Of a stretch of 64,000 nt of DNA, positions 51,481-61,885 are shown in pieces. The stretch comes from Viscum album (taxonomy: Eukaryota > Streptophyta > Magnoliopsida > Santalales > Viscaceae), in NCBI GenBank assembly GCA_963277665.1, contig OY728160.1:49212605-49276604 (forward strand), read 5' to 3'. Positions within the stretch are counted from its first letter, which is position 1, and each line of letters opens with the position of its first letter. Below the pieces are notes generated by a model. The model searched no databases and was not told the origin of the DNA. It saw only the letters and a list, made by a program, of their open reading frames with translations. A program made the translations under genes and the position numbers.

Positions 51481-52521
51481 ATGCTTCATTAACAATGTTG
51501 CATTTGGAACATGATCCTTTGGTTAATGATTTGATGAAATTTGGCATAGAAGTTTTTTGGTGGAGGATGTTCTTCTGTTTTGTTTCAGGTATCAGTGAAA
51601 TATTTTCTATCAGACAGAATCAAGAAAGCACAGAAGCAAGACAGTGAGTTGCAAAAAAAGGTAGAGCTGGTTCTAAAGGGTAAGTTGCCTGAATTCAACA
51701 TTGATAATGATTGGGTTTTGAGTTTTGGGAAGAGATTGTTTGTGCCTTGTGATTCATAGTCGAAGAGAGAGTTGTTATGTGAAGCTCATAGTTCTTCGTT
51801 TTCAGTTCATCCTGGGAGTACTATGATGTACAGAGATCTGCGGGAGTATTACTGGTGGGAAGGAATGAAAAGAGATATCTATGATTTTAATGTGAAGTGT
51901 TTGAATTGTCACCAGGTTAAAGAAGAGCGGCAGTTACCGAAAGGGGTGCTTCAGCCATTACCAGTTCCAGAGTGGAAATGGGAAAATATATCCATGGACA
52001 TTGTTGTGGGATTACCGAAGACATCTCGAGGTAATAATGCAATCTTGGTTATTTTTGATCGCTTGACTAAATCTCCTCATTTCCATCTATACGAGATACT
52101 TTTTCCCTAGATCAACATTCATGTTTGTTTCTTAAAGAGATAGTCAGGATACAAGGAGTTCCCCTCTCCATTGTTTCTAATCGTGATCCCAGGATTACTT
52201 CTATCTTTTGGAAAGGCCTTTAGAATTCGTTGGGTACTAAATTAAATTTTAGTACAGCTTTTCATCCGCAATCAGATGGCCAGTCAAAATGAACAATTTA
52301 GACCTTGGAGGATATGCTACGAGCTTTCTCTATGGATTATCAGGGAAGTTGGGACCAACATCTTTCTTTGGTTGAGTTTTCTTATAATAAAAGTTTTCAT
52401 TCCAGTATACAGATGGAACCATTTGAGGCATTATATGGGAAGCGGTGTCGAACTCCAGCTTTTTGGGATGAAGTGGGTGAAAGGAAGCTGATGGGACCAG
52501 AATTGGTAGAAGAGATGGCAT
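51481..52521 (+). pseudogene. Element T: integrase, zinc finger and catalytic core, inactive
   Basis: Open stretches at 51772-52110 and 52305-52523 cover most of the enzyme. The zinc-binding residues are present: EAH and VHPG histidines and the CLNC cysteine pair. The first catalytic Asp is in WENISMD. The second site reads SNRDPRIT where SDRDPRFT is usual, so the Asp is Asn. The third site reads DGQSK followed by a stop where DGQSERT is usual, so the catalytic Glu is Lys. The core is followed by GSWDQHLSLVEFSYN and CRTPAFWDEVGERKL. Two acidic catalytic residues are lost in addition to several stops. Confidence 0.88.
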
Positions 52522-53040
52522 AAAAAGTTCAATTGATTCAGAAACACATGAGAACAGCTCAGAGCATGCAGAAGAGTTATGCAGATAACTGGAGGAAGGA
52601 TCTATCTTTCGAGGTAGGTGATCATGTTTTTCTCAAAGTCTCACTGTGGAAAAGTGTGATTTGATTTGGTAAGAAAGGAAAGCTGAGTCCGAGGTTCATT
52701 GGACCATTTGAAATTCTAGAGAAAGTTGGATCTGTTGCTTACCTAGTGGCTTTACCTCTGAGTTTATCTCAGGTACACAATGTTTTTCATGATTCGATGT
52801 TGAGAAAGTATATGCTAGATCCATCTCATGTTTTGAGCCCAGAGGTAGTTCAGTTGGCATAGAATCTCTCTTATGAGGAACAACCAGTCCAGATTCTTGA
52901 CCACAGGGAGCAAGTGTTACGGAATAAGGTGATTAATCTGGTAAAGTTTTTTTTTCGAAAAACCATATGGTTGAAGAGGCAACATGGGAATCTGAAAATT
53001 CTATGAGGGATAAATATCCCCACTTATTTTGATAAGTGAA
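52522..53040 (+). pseudogene. Element T: GPY/F domain and chromodomain-like tail
   Basis: After the stop at 52521 the frame continues through QKSYADNWRKDLSFEVGD, then GKLSPRFIGPFEILEKVGSV, LSQVHNVFHDSMLRKYM and HVLSPEVVQL, and after a stop NLSYEEQPVQILDHREQVL. It ends with a frameshifted NHMVEEATWESE-like end near 52960-53000. This order is that of the integrase C-terminus and short tail of Tekay chromoviruses. It lies directly upstream of the polypurine tract. The tail normally targets heterochromatin. Confidence 0.85.
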
Positions 53041-53064
53041 TAAAATTGCGAGGACACAATTCCC

Positions 53065-53079
53065 AGAAAGGGGGAAGGA
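53065..53079 (+). other. Element T: polypurine tract
   Basis: AGAAAGGGGGAAGGA lies immediately before the 3' LTR start TGTAACATCCC. It primes plus-strand DNA synthesis in this family. Confidence 0.9.
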
Positions 53080-54706
53080 TGTAACATCCCAGGTAAATAA
53101 AGAATAATACATTTTCATATTTATTAATATTTGAGAATTTAATATTAATTTTACTTTAAAGGGGTTTCTATGTTCGATAGCATACCTGATACGCAACAAA
53201 GAGTTTCTTTGAAATCTTATGTTTCACACTAGTAGTAAAATAATATTATTTTAAATGGTAGTTAACACGTAGTCGTTGTATAGGAGGGAATGAATAGAAA
53301 TAACTAAAATATGTTTATATCTGTTTTTTTAAATGTTTTTATATTTACCCAATAAAAGATAAAGTCTTAAAATAAGAAAAGAATTCAATTTTAGGCATAG
53401 ATACTTTAATATTCACTAAAGGTCCACTTATCACCTTTTCATAGAGAACCTTATTTAAATATAGATTTGGTCACTCTTATACTTTCTATTGGACCAAATA
53501 AAACTCTCCTTTAGAATCGGGACATCAAAATTTACTTTGTGTAGATTTTTAGTATTTTTCCGATAAAATTCATTTTTTAAGGAATAGTTAAAAATGTTGT
53601 ATTTTAATTCAAAACCACTTTTTAATATAATTTATTAATATTATTAGATTATCATTTGAATTGGTTTTAATGTTTAATTAGAATATATTTCTACCATTAA
53701 ATCCAATAGTAGTTGTTAGAATTAATTTCACTTTGAAATCGGACTTAAACTAGTGTCAATATTTTGATACTTATTGTTTCATAAAAACACGCTATTTTCT
53801 CTGACAACGGGAATTAATAAATTAATTAATTAATGAAACTTATATGTTTTGAATTTTGTAAAATAGACTTCATTTTTGAATTAGGAATATCAAATATATC
53901 TTAGGGTGATGTTTTGGTATTTTTCTAAAAAACATCAATTTTTGATGAATAGTGAAACCACTAAGTGGTACTTAAAAAACTGATTTATCATTTGAATGAA
54001 ATTTTACAACCTCTGTGAATTGAATTTCAAAAATCCGACATACATGGTTTTCATTAATAATTAAAATGTGGTTTAATGGGATTAAAATAATTTTTTGGTG
54101 AATAGTAACTTTTAAGTTTTTATTCGCGATTAGAGGTAATTAGTGTGGTTTAAGGTAAAAATAATGTTTTAATTATTAAAATGACCTATAAACATGTCCT
54201 ACCCACATTTTCTGTGTCATGGAAGACCAATAAAATCCATGGGTCAACCTGGGGTCCCCATGGAGCCACTTTGGTAGGAAAATGACATTAAAAACTTTTT
54301 ATTTAATGTTATAATTAAAATGTCACAAACATGAGTCGTTTTACTAAAACAATTCATAAATTGGGTTATACAAGTCAGATTTTTTACTATAAATATTCAT
54401 TAGAAAGATAAAAAGATTTAATAAATCATGATATTTTATTTATAATTTTTAGACATTAAATAAAATAATGTATTTATGACATCATGATGATGCATCGATT
54501 ACCTCATTAATGAACAATTTAAATAAAATGAAAATATATTGTAAATTATAAGACCTAAACATGTCAAAAACCTATTGGATGGGTATATTTTGATCCCTTA
54601 TCACCTTATCCTAGATTTATATCAATGTGGGACCTTTTAAATCCGAAAATCATTTTACAATAAAGTAACATATCTTTACTTTCCCAGAGTGCCCCTCCTC
54701 TCCTCT

Positions 54707-54713
54707 TATAAAA
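54707..54713 (+). promoter_or_regulatory. T 3' LTR TATA box
   Basis: TATAAAA followed by GGCCCC, identical in setting to 48003-48009. From this LTR a transcript would run outward into Z. Confidence 0.65.
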
Positions 54714-55421
54714 GGCCCCAACCTCTACCTACTTACCCACACATCCAAAGACTTTTCCTCGGCCAAACCCTTACCATTTTTTCTCTCCACATCCCTATCT
54801 TACTCCTTGAAGCCTCACTTAGGGAAGATGTATTCCCAAGGAAGCCATTGAGCTCAAATGAAAAAGAGTTTCCCGTTTTAAATGTAGTGTTTTCTCTTGT
54901 GTTATTTTGTTTTATTTTGCTTCTACAAACCCCTAACTCTTTTTATTAATTTCTTTTGTAACAAATCCAGTATCTTCAATATAATATTATGTTGTTATAA
55001 GAATAATTAGAGATACACTTACACACACCTACATATAATGGTTAAAGAACATACTGTTTCTGTGGATGGAGAATTTCTGTCTCAGGAAACGATGATTGTT
55101 CAATATTCTTCCAACACCTTCAAAGGTGTCCATTAAGATGCCACTATATTTATATATGATATATATTATATTTTTTTTCCTTATGATTCTTTATTTTGAA
55201 TTTCTGGTATACCTTTATGGCTTCCATTATGGGTATACGCGATAACTTCATTTTAGGAAGTGCGGACTACCGCCCCCCTCAAAGTGATTTGATTCGTTAA
55301 TTCCATATGTGGGATGTATAAAGGATGGATTTAAAGTTATTATATATGATGTTATACTGGAATTATAATATACCTTTATATAATTATTATTTCATTCCAT
55401 TAAAGTAAGAGATATAAATTA

Positions 55422-55480
55422 AAGTAGCATTTCCTGCGTACGTACGGCTTACCGTCTCCATGAACGGTGCATTTCATTTC
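55422..55480 (+). repeat. Hairpin motif, T 3' LTR copy 1
   Basis: CGTACGTACGGCTTACCG and CCATGAACGGTGCATTTC are intact. The left arm of the outer stem is damaged (TTTCCTG for TTCATG). Confidence 0.8.
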
Positions 55481-55631
55481 TTATCCCCAAATGTAATGTA
55501 CTATTATAAGTACATATACATAATGGATATATATGATGTATGTAATATATAATTGATTAATATAATTCTGGAATTAAAATATACATATCTCTCATTTAGT
55601 TTTAATTCCATTAATATGACATAGAAATGAA

Positions 55632-55686
55632 TGTAGCGTTTATAAGTACGTACGGCTTACCCTCTCCATGAATGGTGCATTTCATT
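55632..55686 (+). repeat. Hairpin motif, T 3' LTR copy 2
   Basis: The motif is present with several changes (GCGTTTATAAGTACGTACGG, CCATGAATGGTGC). The spacing from copy 1 is as in the 5' LTR. Confidence 0.8.
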
Positions 55687-57113
55687 TAATACCTCTAAAT
55701 GATTATGTAATATTATAAATACATTTATATTCTGGATATATATGATATATATGATATCAAAATTTTGAATATCATTCTGGTTATAATGAACATTTGACCA
55801 CATGAACAACATGTAATTGTAAGAAGTCCACTTTCGACTTAAGAACTAAATATCGATAAAACAAACATTAATAACTTAAATGATAACATAATGTTTATAA
55901 AATGGTAATAAGTGATATAAAAGTAATAATTAACTTGAAAAAGGTTCTTAAGAAAGTATAAATTAACTCATGTTTATTATTCATGACGTTAAATAACGAT
56001 CGAGTCAAGTCGGACCCGAGGTAAGGGACTTCGTCTCAATCTCCTTTCATTGAGGCATATTTCGTTTTATACACAACATTATTTTATACGGTGTATAAAC
56101 CACTTTAAATTTTACTTTTATACAAAAGGAATATTTTTCTATGAATCATTTTACTAAACGAAAAAAAGGAATGTTTCTTTTAATGTACGCGATGATGATG
56201 ACCTTTTCCGCCGCCGTGACTATTATTTGGTCTTTGGCTTCCTTAACAAGCCGTAATGTTTTTTTAAAATTAAATAAATACCATATAATGGTTTATGTAT
56301 TTTGGTATTGAAAAGGGTTTTTTATAATGGATTTTTTATGTCAATATAATTGTGTTATATATTGTGATCAAAGTGTGGAAATATTTTCTTTCCATTATAT
56401 TTGTTTTATGTCTTATGATTTTATAATGGTACATGGACATTTGACGGGTGGTTACGTGATAAACCATATGATGGGTGGTGTCGTGAATACTAGGACAGGT
56501 GGTTACGTTATAACCTCTAATGCATTGGGTATGGAAGTTGGTCGTATGGCTATTCCATTAAGTGATATGTGTGGTATTTGACCGTATGGTTATTCCATTT
56601 AAGTATGTTTATGTCCCAAGTTACCTTTATATGTTATGTGATCTTTATATGGGTTTTATGGTAATATTTTGGTTACAAAAGGGTAAGTAATGATCTTTTT
56701 TTTTCAGTGAAGAGTTTTTACTTCTTCATAAAGGTGAAAAGTATTACTTTGATAAAGTATACATGGTTTACTTGTTGTTTTGATAAACTAACAGTTTTCA
56801 TTCTTTGTGTATCCCTTACTGAGCTTTTTATGATCACCCCAAGTTTTTTTGAAATGTTTTTCATGGGACATAATGTGGAATAGGGTCAAGGATGGGATCA
56901 AGGGATAGTCATGCTATCTAAAACATGGAACTAGACATGTTTCTTTTTAAGAGTTTTTATTTTATGGAAACATAGTAAAAGTGTCTACTTTGTAATATTT
57001 TCAGATGTAATAGTTATGATCTAATTCTCTAAAACTCTAATCCTGAAAAGATCCTCAATGTGAATTATTCATTTAATTCAATATTAATTAAGGATTAAGG
57101 CTGGGGCCTTATA

Positions 57114-57118
57114 TATAG
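57114..57118 (+). repeat. Target site duplication of T, right copy
   Basis: TATAG, identical to 46370-46374. Z sequence resumes here. Confidence 0.9.
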
Positions 57119-58379
57119 TGGATTATTCCATCTATGGTAGTAGATAATATCCCTTGGTTGAGACATTTTAAATATGGGATTCACTATGAGATTAGGCCAT
57201 AAGTGAATTTCTTTTATTTGAGTATCTTCTTAGTTGTGATGAAAAAATAACTCATTAAGAAAGTGAATCTGATAGAGGACCCAAGTAGTGGCCATGCTAT
57301 TTTAGTAGGTCAAACATTGAGATCTTCTTTTAGTGGCATGAAGAGACTCTATGATTGATACTCCAAGGAAACAATGGGAAGATCAGTCATATAATTGGGT
57401 GGATATATCAAGACTAGGATTAATTGCAATGATAAAATTGTGTAAATTAGGGACACAAGTGGCCTTAGTGGCCATACCATATGTTGAAGTGTCATGCTTT
57501 TTCTTAGCTAGGTTAACTTCATATGTTTTCTAGAAACTTATTGATGTAGGGGAGGGGCAGGGGATCTAAACATGTATCTTATTTTCGATAAGACTTAGCA
57601 ACTCCTCAGTAGATCGGTAGCTGTATTTTCATAGGACATTCAAGGATAGGCTATGGTTGTGGTACCCATTGTAGGAGCAGTAGTATCAGGAAGATGGAAC
57701 ACCCCAAGGGAGTCAGACTGAATCCCATGATAGAGGGGAATGTCAACTACAAACTATGAGTACCACAATTTCTAGTGTGGATGTTGGCCCTTCTACAATC
57801 AAAGCTACAATTATATATCCTCTACCCTTTCATTAAATTTGATTGATATAGAGGAACCTCGTTCCTTTTTATCAGATTTTTTATTCAAATGGATTAAGGC
57901 TGGTTTTGGAATTGTTGTATGATTTTTTACAATTTATCCACCATTGGGAGTGAGGTCATAGAATATTAAATTTTGTAAGGTATGGTAACATGAAATTGGT
58001 GGTCACAATTTCATTCATGAAGATTTGGTATTTGAAATGGCATGTTTCTATTTGAATCTTGGAATGGATTTGGAAATTCTATTCCAAGAAAATATTGAAT
58101 ATTATCAAAATATTCTTATCTTTCAATTTCCCCAAGGACATAGGTATTCTCACCAAGGTGATTGGAATCATTAGGTTGGTAATTCATGACCAATTCATGT
58201 AATTCTACATTGTATCATGGTTCAAGATAGTAGGTCTTGTTCTAGATTATGGTGAAGAACGTAGGGTAATTTTCCTCCAGTTTTCACCATTTTTTGGATT
58301 TTTTTTCCTGAACAGATATTTGTAATACTAACCATGTGATATATTGAATTCGTGATAATATAGGTTTCGGGATTTGAGC
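57119..58379 (+). pseudogene. Element Z: gag/protease region after the T insertion, unrecognised
   Basis: By position this continues Z gag into protease. Frames are short; the longest (57351-57533) contains no zinc knuckle or protease motif that I can identify. It may hold decayed gag and a linker. Confidence 0.4.
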
Positions 58380-59050
58380 TGGTTTTTATCACTTTTTATG
58401 GGATAACACCAGTAGATCTTCGATAATTGAAGGTTCAGTTTGAATAATTGGAAGATAAATTATTCATAAGTCCTAGTACATATCTATGGGATTATGTAGT
58501 TATTTTCATAAATAAGTTTGATAGGATGTATCACTTATGTGTGGATTATCAGATATTAAACTAGATTATGGCCAAGAACTGGTCTCCCCTACTGTGTATC
58601 GATGATCACTTTGATCATATGATAGTTGGGAAGATCTTATCTAAGTTCAATTTGAGATTAGGATACCACTAGTTGTGGGTGATACCATTAGATGTATCTT
58701 AAACTAATTTTAAGAGTATTTATGGACTGTATGAGTTCTTAGTGATCTCATTTGGTTTTAAAAACTCACCAATGGTATTCATAGATTTAATGCATTGAAT
58801 AATTCATCATTTTTTAATCTGTTTCTGGGGGTTTTAATATTGAATATTAGTGTACTCCCATTAATAAAATGATAATTCTAAATATATTGAAATCATTTGG
58901 AGTATATTGATAGAGAATTGTCTTTACATCAATCTAACCAATTTTATTTTATGAATTGATAAAGTGCACTTCATGGGTCATGAAATCATAGATTCTGGAG
59001 TTTCAATGGACCTAGAGAAGGTTGTAGACATAATATCTTTGTAGCAACCC
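58380..59050 (+). pseudogene. Element Z: reverse transcriptase remnant
   Basis: Plus-strand translation in shifting frames shows ISPSTYLWDYVVIFINK (for IRPS.SPWGAPVLFVKK), HLCVDYQILN (for MCIDYRQLNK), CIDDHFDHM (for IDDLFDQL), LSKFNLRLGYH, GLYEFLVISFGFKNSPMVFID (for YEFLVMSFGLTNAP..FMD). These are the ordered blocks of gypsy reverse transcriptase. The FIDD active-site box that should follow near 58840 is not readable. Stops interrupt it repeatedly. Z is more decayed than the nested T, as expected for an older host element. Confidence 0.85.
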
Positions 59051-59610
59051 AAGAATGTATTTGAGATTTAGATATTTCTAGCTTTCGTAGTTTATTTTCT
59101 TTTTTTTTATCTAGGACTTTTCCCATTTAGAAGAATTGATTTATGGGATCACTAAGAAGGGTTTGATGTTTCTTTGTTAGATGACTACAATATGGATTGT
59201 CAGGATTTGAAAAGAAGTATAACCTCCACACATATCCTCACATTACATGTGGTGGGTAAATAATATTACATGTATTTTGATGCATCTAGAGTTAGACATG
59301 GAGCTGTTATGATGAAGGGTGATTGAGTGGTAGCTTCTGACTCAATACAGATGAAAACGCATGAGGGTAATTATACATCTCATGATCTAGAGTTATTTAT
59401 TGTGGTACATTCCATAATATGTCGAAAACACTACCTTTTGGGTGATAATATTTATGTTTACATGAACCATATGAGCCTCGGGTAAATCTTTTATCAGTGG
59501 GACCCGAACCTTCGATAGAGGTGGAGGTCGATTATCTACAGTCTTTCAACATTGATTTTAAATATACACCCGGAAATAAAAACATTATTATTGATTCCAT
59601 GAGCCTAAAT
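59051..59610 (+). pseudogene. Element Z: RNase H remnant
   Basis: Recognisable pieces are YYMYFDASRVRHGAVMMK (for the first catalytic Asp block), THEGNYTSHDLELFIVVHS (for [14 protein letters not shown], with the Glu present) and FKYTPGNKNIIIDSMS (for YHPGKANVVADALS). The pieces are in separate frames. The gene is dead. Confidence 0.8.
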
Positions 59611-61200
59611 ACATTGATATAAGAAGTATCGGTGTCATATGATGAGTGGAGGGTGATGGAACTCTTTATAAATTCACATCTATTTTTTCATAAGTCATAG
59701 TGATGAGTATATATGACATCAACATCAATTACACCAATGATTTTGGACTATATCATGATAGAGTATTTATCGTACCTAATGTTATTAATTATATGATACA
59801 TATTATATTGTGGGGATCCACCAATATTATCGTCTCTTGGTAGTGGAAATTCACTTCTTTTATTTGGATGGGTATGAGTTCGTATGGGATTACACAAGGA
59901 TATGGAAAAAGAGTATCATGATTCAATATGGATATTACACCACAATTATACAATGTTGTACCAAGATCTCCGTAGATAGTACTGGTGGTCATGAATGAAG
60001 GATGAGCTAGCAGGATTTGTAGAGAAATGTTTCACTTGTCGGTAGGTGAAGGACAAGAATTAGAGGCCCACTAGGATATTACAATATATTCCTATTACTA
60101 AGTAGAAATGGGATTATTTCACTCTGGATTTTGAGATAGGATTACCCAGGATACCTCACATGAATGATAATGTATGGGTGATCATATATTGATTGATGAA
60201 TTTAGCCCACTTTTTTCCTATCAGGGTGACCTACAATATTAATGAAATGGTAATTATTTATGGGAATGATATAGTTCAGTTTAATTTGGTTTCGAGGACT
60301 ATCATTTCTTCTAGATATCCTTGTTTCACATATTAGTTATAGAAGGGTATTTAGAAGGATATGGGATTGCATGTTCTTTGGGCACAGCCTGTCATCCACA
60401 GACTAAAAGCCAATCTGAGTGTACAATTCATATTTATGAGGGCATGTTATGAGCCTGTGTTTTTAATTATATGGTTCATGAGAGAATAATATGAAACTCG
60501 TGGATATTCCCTATTATATAAACTTACAACAATTGATCCGGATGGATCCTTTCAAGAATTTTTATAAGAGGTCATGTTTTTTCCCTTTTTTGGTTGGAGG
60601 TTGGTGGGTCATCACTCGTTGGACATTGTCTCATGATGGAGGCATATGAGTAGGTTCATTTGATCTGAAGGTGGTTAGTAATCATATAAGGTGGTTGTAA
60701 ATCTTACGTTTACCATCAAATATGTCCTATTGAGTTTGAGGTTAGTCACTATTCATTTCATAGGGTTATCCTAGGTTGGGGAAACATCGTATCAAGAAAC
60801 AAGGAAGGCTAACCAAGTATTTTTCACCATTTGAGATACTGAAAAGGGTGAGTATAATGTAAAATTGTTTATCCCTTCTATATAACTATAGTGTTATGCA
60901 TGACATGTTTCATTAGCTGCAACTTTAAAAATATTATCATAACCATTTCCATTTTGAATACATCGAGGATGTCGACATTTGTGTAGAACATCCTTTTAGG
61001 TGCATCTGATATGGGTATGGACCATAGTGAGATGTATTTGTGGAATATGATTATACATATATTACTATTTTAGTCATAGAAAGGGTGGTTCTAAAAGGAG
61101 GCTAGGGAGAGGGAGTCTGATATGTGAGTATAGTGGGAAGAACTATTCACAGAGACACCATAGTGATGCTTGGAAAAGAGTGAGGATGAGTTGTCATATG
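59611..61200 (+). pseudogene. Element Z: integrase and chromodomain-like tail
   Basis: Pieces in shifting frames include LYQDLRR-YWWS with KCFTCR (zinc-finger region), RILQYIPITKWKWDYFTLDF (for LQPLPIPEWKWE.I.MDF, first catalytic Asp), GLPRIPHMNDNVWVI and CHPQTKSQSECTI (for HPQTDGQSERTI, catalytic Glu retained). Later, about 60820-60880, follow YFSPFEILKRV-like residues, and near 61080-61130 a tail fragment. The frame at 59810-59998 is in this region but includes only part of it. Inactive through stops and frameshifts. Confidence 0.8.
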
Positions 61201-61232
61201 GTGGATATGTTGTATTATCTCACCTTTTTTCA

Positions 61233-61885
61233 TGTATAACCATATTTTTATTTTAAATTAAACCTATTTTTTTGGGTTTTTACTTCTATTTAAACCATTT
61301 TGGTTGAGTCTCACTCGTAGATAAAAAAAATTTTCTAGAAAAAATGACCTAATGTTTGGGGATGTATGTTTTTTTGAAAAAAATAGATTCTAGGATTAAA
61401 TTTATTAAAAATGGTTACAAGGGTTTCATATGGAATGGTAAAGAATCGTTTTTGATGATTTTGTAGATGATGGGCTTAAATCTATCCTTAGGGAATTTAC
61501 ACGCCATGTAAATGTGTTATATGACACATAATTAACACCAAGAAAATGCAATGAAAATAATACAAACTGTAAACTAGTTCATGGTGTGAACTTGATTACA
61601 CACCATGAATATTCATTTCATGAGATATAATGTTCGATTAGGATTTAAATCACCTGAGGTGATGTTAATTTTGGCATGAATAAAAAATAGAGAATACATT
61701 ACATGAAGTCGAGTCACATGACATTTGTTTCTTGGATCAGTTGTTTTAATGCAATAAGGTGTGTTTAATTCATTATCATACATGTGTAGCCTCTACTATC
61801 TCAAGAATATATGATTTCCATGCAATTTTTTGAGTAAATTAATGAATTCCATATGAATAATTCAAATAATTTATCACCACTTTTT
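61233..61885 (+). mobile_element. Element Z: 3' LTR, first 650 bases, cut by W
   Basis: Starts TGTATAACCATATTTTTATT and matches 43114-43770 of the 5' LTR through to about 61880 (last shared block near ATTCAAATAATTTATCACC, for ATTCAAGAAATTGATCC). Sequence then changes to a minus-orientation LTR. The remaining 1.5 kb of this LTR should lie beyond W, outside the window. Confidence 0.75.

Larger units (their letters stand above)
53080..57113 (+). mobile_element. Element T: 3' LTR, 4.03 kb
   Basis: Starts TGTAACATCCCAGG and ends GGGGCCTTATA, which would be GGGGCCTTACA before a C-to-T change. It parallels the 5' LTR throughout, with the TATA box at 54707-54713 and hairpin motifs at 55422-55480 and 55632-55686. 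It is followed at once by TATAG, the target duplication. Frames at 54689-54949 and 56327-56581 are chance openings; their counterparts in the 5' LTR are broken. Confidence 0.92.
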
